Assembly (NCBI RefSeq): GCF_013408745.1 | Contig: NZ_JACCBJ010000001.1 | Span: 2,914,001 to 2,978,000, forward strand | DNA from: Leifsonia soli | GTDB lineage: Bacteria; Actinomycetota; Actinomycetes; Actinomycetales; Microbacteriaceae | Length of the DNA stretch: 64,000 bases | Reading direction: 5' to 3' | Part shown: piece after piece, positions 25,243 through 32,392 of the stretch | Numbering within the stretch: the stretch's first letter is position 1 | Layout of the letters: each line of letters starts with the position of its first letter | Program-made: the position numbers and the translations under genes | Notes under the pieces: generated by a model | The model's database searches: none | What the model saw: only the letters and a program-made list of their open reading frames with translations | Told to the model about the DNA's origin: nothing

Positions 25243-25727
25243 TTCTTGGGGCGCACCGCCGAACTCGCCTGACGCCACGTTGCCGGGGACAGGATCGAGC
25301 CTTTGAGTGCCTCGTCGAAGAGCGAGGCGCGTCCGTGCGCCGTGAGGAAGTCGGCATCCTGCCTGGTGGTCGTGGTGGTGCTGGTGCTGCGTGTGCTCGC
25401 GGGCGCGTCGGTGGTGCCGGTCCTGGCCTCCACCTCGCGCACGGGCTTGATCGGGGTGACGTCCGCGTCCTGCGGGCGGTCACCGGAGTGGAGGACGCTG
25501 ACCTGGCGCTCGGTGACGCCGAGCACGAACCGGCTGCCGTCCACATCCACGACGACGACCGAGGCCTTCTGGCCGATGCCCTGACGGCCGACGACGGTCA
25601 CTGCGTTGCCGCGACGGCCCCGCGCCGAGCTGCGCCCCTTCGTCACCCGTCGCTGCACGAACCACAGCAGCGCGACGATGACGCCGAGCACCACAGCGAC
25701 GCGCAGCGCAACGAACAGGGTCTCCAC
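25239..25727 (-). CDS. fliO: flagellar biosynthesis protein FliO
   Basis: A 162-aa single-helix protein that assists FliP assembly. The helix is near the start (LFVALRVAVVLGVIVALLWFV); then come a basic stretch RRVTKGRSSARGR and the small beta domain VGRQGIGQKASVVVVDVDGSRFVLGVT typical of FliO. The GTG at 25727 lies 8 bases after a sigma-28 -10 element, so the transcript begins at or just before the start codon and may be leaderless. It is the first gene of the fliOPQR-flhBA operon. Confidence 0.85.
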   Translation of the reverse strand: METLFVALRVAVVLGVIVALLWFVQRRVTKGRSSARGRRGNAVTVVGRQGIGQKASVVVVDVDGSRFVLGVTERQVSVLHSGDRPQDADVTPIKPVREVEARTGTTDAPASTRSTSTTTTTRQDADFLTAHGRASLFDEALKGSILSPATWRQASSAVRPKK

Positions 25728-25735
25728 GCTGCGCA

Positions 25736-25763
25736 CTATCGGCCGCGGCCTCCCTCCCGTTAG
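25736..25763 (-). promoter_or_regulatory. sigma-28 (FliA) promoter of fliO operon
   Basis: On the minus strand, CTAACG and GCCGATAG are separated by 14 bases (28 bp in total). This matches the FliA consensus TAAA-N15-GCCGATAA. Only 8 bases separate the -10 from the fliO GTG. Confidence 0.85.
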
Positions 25764-25772
25764 CCGCATCCA

Positions 25773-25830
25773 CGAGGTGCTCGCCGTTGCGGCCGACACG
25801 CCGTCGCGACGCGCACTTGCGAGCACCTCG
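25773..25830. repeat. palindrome upstream of SUMF1 remnant (family E)
   Basis: CGAGGTGCTCGC (25773-25784) pairs perfectly with GCGAGCACCTCG (25819-25830). Together with the adjacent bases it forms a stem-loop between the fliO promoter and the broken SUMF1-like gene, and may mark the junction of an insertion or deletion. Confidence 0.55.
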
Positions 25831-25854
25831 ACGGCCGGGGAGGGGCGACCGGGA

Positions 25855-26228
25855 TCGCGTGCCGGGCCGGCTCGACCGCGCCGCACTACGGCCCGCTGCC
25901 GGAGATCGCCTGGACCAGCGCCGACGGCCTGACCGCTCCCGCCGACGTCGGCCTGCGCCTGCCCAACCTGAACGGGCTGTTCGACACCCTCGGCAACGTG
26001 TCGGAGTGGTGCTGGGACCTCCTCGACCCGGGCCGCTCCAGCGACGCTCGGGTGTTCCGCGGCGGCGGCTTCGCCGACGACGCCTGGAACGTGCGGGCGT
26101 CCGTCCGCCGCGGCGGCCCGGCGCGCACGCCGTACCCCGACGTGGGCTTCCGCGTCGCCCGCGGCGGGTTCGACGCCGAGGGCGCTGCGCAGGGCTGGTC
26201 GGCCGCAGCAGACGAGGAGCGCGGCTGA
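25855..26228 (+). pseudogene. truncated formylglycine-generating-enzyme (SUMF1) domain gene
   Basis: The frame encodes only the end of a SUMF1/FGE-sulfatase domain. Seen: ACRAGSTAPHYG, then LNGLFDTLGNVSEWCWDLL, VFRGGGFADDAWNVRAS and DVGFRVARGG, the last three matching the family pattern GNVWEW-C-D, RGGSW and GFRvAR. The first half of the domain is missing. Just upstream lies a palindrome (25773-25830) and no start or ribosome binding site; GTG 25998 could start a 76-aa fragment. It is wedged antisense between fliO and fliN and is unrelated to motility, so it looks like the scar of an inserted or rearranged gene. Confidence 0.75.
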
Positions 26229-26238
26229 GCCGGCGGCG

Positions 26239-26955
26239 TCAGTCCAGGTCTTCCGCCGTGTCCAGGATCTTGGTGATGCGGACGGCGTAGTCCTGGTCGA
26301 CGACCACGATCTCGCCGTGCGCGATCAGGCGGCCGTTGAGCAGCACATCGGCGGGCGACCCGGCGGAGCGGTCCAGCTCGATGACCGCGCCCGGCTCCAT
26401 CGCGAGCACATCGCGCACCGCCATCCGGGTTCGGCCGATCTCGACGGTCAGCGCCATCTCCACGTTGCTGATGCGGGCCAGCTTGCCACCCAGCGCACCG
26501 GTGCCCGCGCGCTCGGCGACCGAGGCGCGGCCGCGGACCGCGAACCAGCCGGCGACACCGGACGGCCCGGAGAGGGCGAAGACCGACGTGGCCGGGTCGG
26601 CGAACAGCTCAGCGGCGTCATCCGGGCGGGCGTCGTCCAGGACACCGGCGCCGAGCGTGTCGCTGGCGGCCTCGAGGGCCGGCTGCAGCACATCCTGGAG
26701 CGCCACCACGGGAGCGCCGTCCGCGCCGTCGTCGACCAGCTGCGGCGCCTCGAGCAGCACGACCGCGAGGTCGGCGGAGACGGCGCCGACGAATGTGGCG
26801 ACCACGGCGTGCGCGGCGTCCTGAACGTCGGACCCCTGCGCGAGCAGCGGCGTCAGCGGTGCGCCCGTCGGGAGCACGCGGGCGAGCGCCTCTGCGGCGG
26901 CCTGCGCCTGCCCGAGGGAGAGTCCTGCGGCGTGTGCGGTGCTGGTCATGCTCAT
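26239..26955 (-). CDS. fliN: flagellar motor switch protein FliN
   Basis: A 238-aa C-ring protein. The last 85 residues form the SpoA domain: EMALTVEIGRTRMAVRDVLAMEPGAVIELD, then ADVLLNGRLIAHGEIVVVDQDYAVRITKI, which is canonical. The N-terminal 140 residues, Ala-rich, form an extra domain, which makes it longer than enterobacterial FliN (about 137) and closer to FliN/FliY types. It has no clear CheC phosphatase motif. It follows fliM by 5 bases. Its stop faces the SUMF1 remnant. Confidence 0.92.
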   Translation of the reverse strand: MSMTSTAHAAGLSLGQAQAAAEALARVLPTGAPLTPLLAQGSDVQDAAHAVVATFVGAVSADLAVVLLEAPQLVDDGADGAPVVALQDVLQPALEAASDTLGAGVLDDARPDDAAELFADPATSVFALSGPSGVAGWFAVRGRASVAERAGTGALGGKLARISNVEMALTVEIGRTRMAVRDVLAMEPGAVIELDRSAGSPADVLLNGRLIAHGEIVVVDQDYAVRITKILDTAEDLD

Positions 26956-26960
26956 CGGAA

Positions 26961-27845
26961 TCAGTCCTCTGTGTTGACGATCACGCAGGCGAGACGCGAG
27001 CCGCTCGAGCCGAGAGCGGCCGAAGCGACGGTCTGCCCGCCGACCGTGAGATCGAAGGGTCGGTGCTGCGGATGCGGGAGGGGCAGCAGGTCGCCGACCG
27101 CGAGCCCCAGCACCACGCTGGGACGGACGGCCGCCGGGGCCAGCCGCAGGGCCACATCCACGGGGACGCGCGCGAGCTGGGCGTCGACCAGCTCGCGCGC
27201 GTTCTCGGTGCTGTGGGTGGGATTCGTCTCGCCCAGCTGCGGGAGCAGGGCGACGGCGGGCAGCGCGACGGTCGCCCGCGCGACGTTCTCGCCGACGCGC
27301 AGCTCGAAGCCCGCCACGATCATCAGCTCGGAGGTCGCGGCGGCCTGCGCGAACTGGGAGTTGTACTGGATGGCGTCCACGGTGATCGGCGCGAGCAGGA
27401 TGGAGCCGAGCGAGTAGCGCAGGTCCTCCAGCGCGTCGTCCATCAGCCGCCGGACCAGCGCGTGCTCGATCTGCGTGAAGGTCCGCTCGTGGTCGACGGG
27501 GGTGCCTTGGCCGCCGAGCATCGCATTCACCCACGACAGCGCGGCGATGGTCGGGAACTGGATGACCGCCTTCGGGGCGGTGTGTTCCAGCTCGCACAGC
27601 ACCATGGCCGTTGTCGCGGGAAGCGACGCCGCGTACTCGTCGTAGGTCTGCAACTGCACGAAGTCGCACTCGACCTGGCTGAGCACGCGCACCTTCGCGG
27701 TCAGCTGGGTGCCCCACTGCCGGGCGAACGTCTCGAAGGCCAGCTCCAGCACGCGGGAATGCTCGCGCGCGAGCGTCGTCGGCCGGCGGAAGTCGTAGAC
27801 CGGCGCCTCGGGGGCGTCCGGCGACGGGGCCTGCAGAGTCGTCAC
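26961..27845 (-). CDS. fliM: flagellar motor switch protein FliM, short N-terminus
   Basis: A 294-aa rotor switch protein. Seen: VYDFRRPTTLAREHSRVLELAFETFARQW, the FliM middle-domain opening, then MVLCELEHTAPKAVIQFPT and a C-terminal SpoA domain. The N-terminus is just TTLQAPSPDAPEAP before that motif, so the usual CheY-P-binding LSQ-EIDALL helix is missing. The GTG at 27845 is 8 bases after the sigma-28 -10, again compatible with a leaderless mRNA. No other start is available without losing the domain. Co-transcribed with fliN. Confidence 0.92.
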   Translation of the reverse strand: MTTLQAPSPDAPEAPVYDFRRPTTLAREHSRVLELAFETFARQWGTQLTAKVRVLSQVECDFVQLQTYDEYAASLPATTAMVLCELEHTAPKAVIQFPTIAALSWVNAMLGGQGTPVDHERTFTQIEHALVRRLMDDALEDLRYSLGSILLAPITVDAIQYNSQFAQAAATSELMIVAGFELRVGENVARATVALPAVALLPQLGETNPTHSTENARELVDAQLARVPVDVALRLAPAAVRPSVVLGLAVGDLLPLPHPQHRPFDLTVGGQTVASAALGSSGSRLACVIVNTED

Positions 27846-27853
27846 GTGAGGGA

Positions 27854-27881
27854 CTATCGGCGCGGACGGCTCGTTCGTTAG
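27854..27881 (-). promoter_or_regulatory. sigma-28 (FliA) promoter of fliMN
   Basis: Minus-strand CTAACG-N14-GCCGATAG, identical in spacing to the other four. It lies 8 bases from the fliM GTG and diverges from the flbD promoter at 27908. Confidence 0.85.
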
Positions 27882-27907
27882 GTACGCCGCATCCACCCGG
27901 CGTCCCC

Positions 27908-27935
27908 CTAACGACAGACCGGCGCGGGCCGATAG
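27908..27935 (+). promoter_or_regulatory. sigma-28 (FliA) promoter of flbD-motAB
   Basis: Plus-strand CTAACG-N14-GCCGATAG. Back to back with the fliM promoter, the two leave 26 bases between their -35 elements. The flbD ATG (27982) is about 40 bases downstream of the expected start. Confidence 0.85.
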
Positions 27936-27981
27936 TGCACACGTGACGGCTCACCCGGAGCCGAGACCAGGATTCGCGCCC

Positions 27982-28308
27982 ATGATCGTCGTCACCCGAT
28001 TGAACGACAGCCAGTTTGCGGTCAACCCCGACCTCATCGAGCGCATCCACGCCAGTCCGGACACCACTCTCGTCATGGTCGACGGTGCGAAGTTCATCGT
28101 CACCGAGTCCATGCCGGAAGTGATCGAGAAGATCGCCGCGTACCGGGCGCGTGTGATCGCGCTCGCCCACGATCTGCCCGCCGCCGGCCCGCGACCCGTT
28201 CCGGCACCGCCGCTCGGGCTCGTGACGCTGACCGGGCTGGAAGACGACGAGACGACCAGGGCTCACCCCGAGGCCCGCGCCGTCCCCCTGCGAGCAAGGA
28301 AGAAGTAA
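27982..28308 (+). CDS. flbD: FlbD-family flagellar protein
   Basis: A 108-aa protein of the FlbD family, found next to motA in many Gram-positive flagellar loci. Seen: MIVVTRLNDSQFAVNPDLIERIH and DTTLVMVDGAKFIVTESMPEVIEKI cover the whole family domain in the first 65 residues; a Pro/Ala-rich tail follows. I start at ATG 27982, preceded by AGGA; a GTG at 27943 is directly after the promoter but would add 13 unconserved residues. Its stop overlaps the motA ATG (TAATG). Role unknown, perhaps motor assembly. Confidence 0.85.
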   Translation: MIVVTRLNDSQFAVNPDLIERIHASPDTTLVMVDGAKFIVTESMPEVIEKIAAYRARVIALAHDLPAAGPRPVPAPPLGLVTLTGLEDDETTRAHPEARAVPLRARKK

Positions 28309-29126
28309 TGGACCCGGCAACGATCATCGGCATCGTCCTCGCGTTCGGCGCCGTCGTCGCGATGGTGACGATGGAGGGCGCGCACCTCAGCGCGCTCCTG
28401 CTGCCCGCCCCCATGGTGCTGGTCTTCGGGGCCACCATCGCGGTCGGCATCGCCAGCGGCACGATCAAGGACTTCCTCACCGCGGTGAAGGCGCTCCCCC
28501 GCGCCCTCCGCGGCAAGGTCGAGCCGCCGCAGCAGGTCATCGACCAGGTCGTCGGGCTGGCGGAGAAGGCCCGCGCCAACGGCCTGCTCGCCATGGAGCA
28601 GGAGGCCGACAGCGTCGACGACCCGTTCCTCAAGCGCGCGCTGCAGAACATCGCGGACGGCACGGACGGCGACGAGCTGCGCGTGCTGCTGGAGGACGAG
28701 ATCGCGACGCGCTCCAAGAAGGACAGGGTCGCGGCCAAGTTCTTCAGCGCGATGGGCGGATACGCACCGACGATCGGCATCATCGGAACCGTCGTCTCGC
28801 TCACGCACGTGCTCGAGAACCTGGCAGAGCCGGGCGAGCTCGGCCCGATGATCGCGAGCGCGTTCGTCGCGACCCTCTGGGGTCTGCTCTCGGCCAACTT
28901 CCTGTGGCTGCCGCTCGGCGCCCGCCTGCGCCGCCTGTCCGAGCTGGATGTGGAGCGCATGACCCTGCTCATGGAGGGCGTGCTCGCCGTGCAGTCCGGC
29001 TCGCAGCCGCGCCTCCTCGGCGAGCGCCTGCGTGCGATGGTCCCCGACGGCGACGCCGACAAGAGCGCGGCGAAGAGCGCCAAGCCGGCGCGCGGGGCGA
29101 AGGATCCCGTCGAGGAAGCGGCCTGA
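28308..29126 (+). CDS. motA: flagellar stator protein MotA
   Basis: A 272-aa stator subunit with four membrane helices: about 5-25 (TIIGIVLAFGAVVAMVT), 32-52, and a C-terminal pair starting at SAMGGYAPTIGIIGTVVSLTH and GPMIASAFVATLWGLLSANFLW. The charged cytosolic loop (residues 75-145) contacts FliG. The conserved GGYAPTIGIIGTV is the MotA/TolQ signature. It is translated from an ATG overlapping flbD and followed one base later by motB. A Lys/Ala-rich tail is unconserved. Confidence 0.95.
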   Translation: MDPATIIGIVLAFGAVVAMVTMEGAHLSALLLPAPMVLVFGATIAVGIASGTIKDFLTAVKALPRALRGKVEPPQQVIDQVVGLAEKARANGLLAMEQEADSVDDPFLKRALQNIADGTDGDELRVLLEDEIATRSKKDRVAAKFFSAMGGYAPTIGIIGTVVSLTHVLENLAEPGELGPMIASAFVATLWGLLSANFLWLPLGARLRRLSELDVERMTLLMEGVLAVQSGSQPRLLGERLRAMVPDGDADKSAAKSAKPARGAKDPVEEAA

Positions 29127-29127
29127 C

Positions 29128-29961
29128 ATGTCTGCCCGCCGTCGCAAGAAGCACGAGGAGCCGGAGGAGCACGAGAACGAGGAGCGCTGGATGGCCTCCT
29201 ACATGGACATGGTCACCGTGCTCATGTGCATGTTCATCGTGCTCTTCGCCATGTCGACGGTGGATGCGAAGAAGTTCGAGCAGCTGAAGGACTCGCTGGC
29301 GACCGGCTTCGGGCAGGTGAAGACGCAGAAGATCGACACCGCATCCGGTGTCGTCGTGCCGCCGAAGCACGTCGACGAGTCGGGGAAGTCGACCGATTTC
29401 GCCCTCGCCCAGCAGGAGGCGCAGAACCTGCAGCACCTGAAGGACCTCATCCAGGCCGCTCTCACCCGCGACGGCCTGCAGGATGCGGTGGAGCTGAAGA
29501 TCGACGAGCGCGGCCTCACGATCGGGCTGGTCGGCAACTCGACCTTCTTCGACTCCAACCGCGCGGAGCTCAGCCCGCGCGCGGTCGCCGTGCTGAACGA
29601 CATCGGCCCGGTGCTCGCCCCGGAGGCGTACGACGTCTCGGTGGAGGGGCACGCCGACCTCCGGCAGCCGGGCGCGCCCTATCCGACCAACTGGGAGCTC
29701 TCCGCCGGGCGCGCGACCAGCGTGCTGCGGCACCTGGTCGAGGTGAACGGCTTCCCGCAGGGCCGCATCGCGGCGGTCAGCTTCGGCTCGGCGCGTCCGG
29801 TCGCGGGCTACACCGGCACGACGGACTCCGACCTGGCGCAGAACCGGCGGGTGGATGTGGTGGTGCTGTCGGCCCAGCCCGACGTCATCCGCAAGCTCAT
29901 CCCGCAGGCGCTGCAGTCGCCCGCGCCCACCCCGACCACGGCCCCCGCCGCCTCCCGCTGA
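29128..29961 (+). CDS. motB: flagellar stator protein MotB
   Basis: A 277-aa protein with one membrane helix (MASYMDMVTVLMCMFIVLFAM, residues about 21-41) that carries the proton-binding Asp in YMDMVT, a plug/linker region, and an OmpA-like peptidoglycan-binding domain (about 135-250) with STFFDSNRAELSPRA, VEGHADLRQ and ELSAGRATSVLRHL. It couples proton flow to rotation together with MotA. The polar residue pattern fits a proton-type rather than a sodium-type stator. A palindrome at 29967-30032 directly follows and may end the transcript. Confidence 0.95.
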   Translation: MSARRRKKHEEPEEHENEERWMASYMDMVTVLMCMFIVLFAMSTVDAKKFEQLKDSLATGFGQVKTQKIDTASGVVVPPKHVDESGKSTDFALAQQEAQNLQHLKDLIQAALTRDGLQDAVELKIDERGLTIGLVGNSTFFDSNRAELSPRAVAVLNDIGPVLAPEAYDVSVEGHADLRQPGAPYPTNWELSAGRATSVLRHLVEVNGFPQGRIAAVSFGSARPVAGYTGTTDSDLAQNRRVDVVVLSAQPDVIRKLIPQALQSPAPTPTTAPAASR

Positions 29962-29966
29962 CCCCG

Positions 29967-30032
29967 CCGTCGAGTACGCACAGATTGCACGCTGACGGCG
30001 CGCTCAGCGTGCAATTTTTGTGGACTCGACGG
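29967..30032. repeat. palindromic repeat family A, copy 2
   Basis: Arms of 29 bases (29967-29995, 30004-30032) pair at CCGTCGAGT and at ATTGCACGCTGA, with several mismatches in between. It shares CGTCGAGTACGCACA and ATTGCACGC with the copy at 2245-2310. It sits between motB and an SDR gene of the same strand. Confidence 0.7.
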
Positions 30033-30045
30033 GGTTGGGACGGGT

Positions 30046-30723
30046 ATGGATCTTCAGCTCGCGAATCGTGTCGTCCTCGTCGTCGGCGGCACCGGCTTCA
30101 TCGGCTCCGCGGTCGCCGACCGCCTCCGGACCGAGGGCGCGACCGTGGTCGTCGCCTCCCGCAGCGCGTCGGAGGGGGTGACGCTGGACGCGTCGGACGA
30201 CGAGTCCGTCCGCCGCGCCGTCGACACGGTGCTGGAGCGTCACGGACGCATCGACGGCCTGGTCGTGACGGCCGCGCCGCCGGCGCAGACCCTCGACCCC
30301 GCCCGCAGCTCCGACCCCGACCAGATCCTGAGTGCGATCGACGGCAAAGCGCTGGCCTTCCTCCGCGTCGCGCGCGCCGTGATCCCCGCCATGCGGGAGG
30401 CCGGCTTCGGACGGATCGTGGTGATCAGCGGCCAGAACGCCTACATCACCGGCAACATCACCGCGGTGGTGCGCAACGCGTCCACCAACCTGATCGCGAA
30501 GAACCTCGCGGACGAGCTGGCCGGAACGGGCGTCGCCGTCAACGTCGTCAACCCGGGCCTCGTCACCGAGAACCCGAACCCTGCGGTCGCGCCGGGCCGC
30601 GGCGGCGAGTCGTCTCCCGACCAGATCGCCGACCTGGTCGCCTTCCTCACCTCGCCCCTGTCGGCGGTCGACGGCGAGTCCATCGCCATCGGCCACCGGA
30701 TGCTGGGGACGACCCTGCTCTAG
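30046..30723 (+). CDS. atypical SDR-family protein without YxxxK
   Basis: A 225-aa Rossmann-fold protein. The cofactor motif VGGTGFIGSAVADRL is present at the N-terminus, and NPGLVTENP fits the SDR C-terminal region. But at the place of the catalytic YxxxK the sequence is TAVVRNASTNLIAKNLADEL: alignment from the LADEL end gives Ala for Tyr and Asn for Lys. It may bind NAD(P) without the usual chemistry, or use another residue. It is the first gene of the block that interrupts the flagellar locus. Its TAG stop shares the CTAG at 30720-30723 with the stop of the convergent gene. Confidence 0.7.
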   Translation: MDLQLANRVVLVVGGTGFIGSAVADRLRTEGATVVVASRSASEGVTLDASDDESVRRAVDTVLERHGRIDGLVVTAAPPAQTLDPARSSDPDQILSAIDGKALAFLRVARAVIPAMREAGFGRIVVISGQNAYITGNITAVVRNASTNLIAKNLADELAGTGVAVNVVNPGLVTENPNPAVAPGRGGESSPDQIADLVAFLTSPLSAVDGESIAIGHRMLGTTLL

Positions 30724-32225
30724 CCGAGCGAGACACCCGTCCACGAGACAGGCGGAAGCTCGAGCGTGAGCACGCCGTCGTCGAGGGATGCCGTGGGCGT
30801 CGGACGCAGGCCCACGCGGTTCTGGTCGTGCATCGTGTTCTTCGCGTAGACGTCGTCGTCCCACAGGGACACGGCCTCGCGCACCGACGAGACGCCGAGG
30901 TCGCGGACATCCACGCGGACCGTCTGCGTCTCGGTGAGACTGCGGTTGACGAGGAACAGCGCGGCCGACCCGTCGGCCTCGTCGAACGTGGCCACCGCAT
31001 CCACCAGGTCCGCCTCGCCGTAGACGGCCGTCTCGTACGAGCCGGTCTCGATGCGCGGGCGCAGCACCTCGCCGCGGGCCAGACGGCTCGTCACCGAGAA
31101 CGGGAAGAACGTGGTCTGGCGCCAGGCCGCGCCGCCCGGCTCCGTCATGATCGGCGCGATCACGTTGACCAGCTGGGCGAGGGACGCGCTGGTCACCCGG
31201 TCGTGGTTCTTCAGCAGCGTGATCATCAGGTTGCCGAGCACGACGGCGTCGGCCGCCGAGTAGACGTCCTCCAGCTGACGCGGGGCGTAGCGCCACTCGT
31301 CGTTGATCTCCTCCGACGCCTTGTGCTCGTCGAGGTACCAGATGTTCCACTCGTCGAACGAGATCTGGATCTTCTTCTTGCTCTTCAGCCGGTTGCCGAC
31401 GTGATCGGCGGTCGAGACGACCGTGTCGATGAAGTACTGCATGTCCACGGAGGACGCGAGGAACGAGCCGAGGTCGCCGCCGCGCTCCTGGTAGTAGGCA
31501 TGCGCCGACACGTAGTCGACGTGCTCGTAGGAGTGCTCGAGCACGACGCGCTCCCACTCGCCGAAGGTCGGCATCCCGGAGCCGGACGAGCCGCACACCA
31601 CGAGCTCGAGGTCCTTGTCGGCCATCTTCATCGCGGCGGCCGTGCGGGCCGCGAGCTTGCCGTAGTCGTCGGCGGTCATGTAGCCGGTCTGCCACGGGCC
31701 GTCCATCTCGTTGCCCAGGCACCACATCCGGATGTCGTGCGGTTCCGGCGTCCCGTTGGCGATGCGCCAGTCGCTCAGGGCGGTGCCCGAGGGGTGGTTC
31801 GCGTACTCGAGCAGGTCGAGGGCGGCCTGGATGCCGCGGGTGCCGAGGTTCACGGCGAGCATCAGCTCGGAGTCCGTCAGCGCCAGCCAGCGCGCGAACT
31901 CGTCGAGGCCGACCTGGTTGGATTCCAGCGAGTGCCAGGCCAGGTCGCGCCTCACCGGGCGCTGGTCGCGGGGGCCGACCGAGTCCTCCCAGCGGAACCC
32001 GGAGACGAAGTTGCCTCCCGGGTAGCGGATCGTCGTCGAGCCGAGCTCGCGGACGAGCTCGACGACATCGAGGCGGAAGCCGTCCTCGTTCGCGGTCGGG
32101 TGCCCCGGCTCGTAGATGCCGTCGTACACGCAGCGCCCGAGGTGCTCGACGAACGAGCCGAAGATGCGGCGGTTGACGGGGGCGACGCGTGCGGTGCGGT
32201 CGAGGGCGATGCGGGTCTCAGACAA
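30720..32225 (-). CDS. alpha-L-arabinofuranosidase, glycoside hydrolase family 51
   Basis: A 501-aa cytosolic retaining glycosidase that releases arabinose from arabinan or arabinoxylan oligomers. Seen: INRRIFGSFVEHLGR-like opening (NRRIFGSFVEHLGRCVY), RYPGGNFVSGFRWEDSVGPRDQRP, acid/base Glu in CLGNEMDGPWQ and nucleophile Glu in ISFDEWNIWY, all GH51 hallmarks. I choose TTG 32225, preceded by GGAGA, because it gives the usual family length; an ATG at 32315 would add 30 unconserved residues. There is no signal peptide. LacI-type operators lie 97-125 bases upstream, so it is controlled by the neighbouring lacI. Confidence 0.9.
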   Translation of the reverse strand: MSETRIALDRTARVAPVNRRIFGSFVEHLGRCVYDGIYEPGHPTANEDGFRLDVVELVRELGSTTIRYPGGNFVSGFRWEDSVGPRDQRPVRRDLAWHSLESNQVGLDEFARWLALTDSELMLAVNLGTRGIQAALDLLEYANHPSGTALSDWRIANGTPEPHDIRMWCLGNEMDGPWQTGYMTADDYGKLAARTAAAMKMADKDLELVVCGSSGSGMPTFGEWERVVLEHSYEHVDYVSAHAYYQERGGDLGSFLASSVDMQYFIDTVVSTADHVGNRLKSKKKIQISFDEWNIWYLDEHKASEEINDEWRYAPRQLEDVYSAADAVVLGNLMITLLKNHDRVTSASLAQLVNVIAPIMTEPGGAAWRQTTFFPFSVTSRLARGEVLRPRIETGSYETAVYGEADLVDAVATFDEADGSAALFLVNRSLTETQTVRVDVRDLGVSSVREAVSLWDDDVYAKNTMHDQNRVGLRPTPTASLDDGVLTLELPPVSWTGVSLG

Positions 32226-32321
32226 GGAATCTCCAGTGCTCGAATTCGCCGAGGAGCCGTGAGCCCCTTCGGCGCTGCCGTCGGTCACGGGCTCCCATTC
32301 GCGGCGCGTCGACACCCGTGT

Positions 32322-32348
32322 CTACAACGTTAGAGGACAACGTTGTAG
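32322..32348. promoter_or_regulatory. two LacI-type operator half-sites upstream of the arabinofuranosidase
   Basis: CTACAACGTTAG (32322-32333) and ACAACGTTGT (32337-32346) share the core AACGTT; the second is a perfect 10-bp palindrome. The same core is found at 33437-33450 in front of the LacI gene, so one regulator probably controls both promoters. Confidence 0.6.
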
Positions 32349-32392
32349 AAACTATGATGCAGAACGGATGTGACCGTGTCAAACGGACGTGG

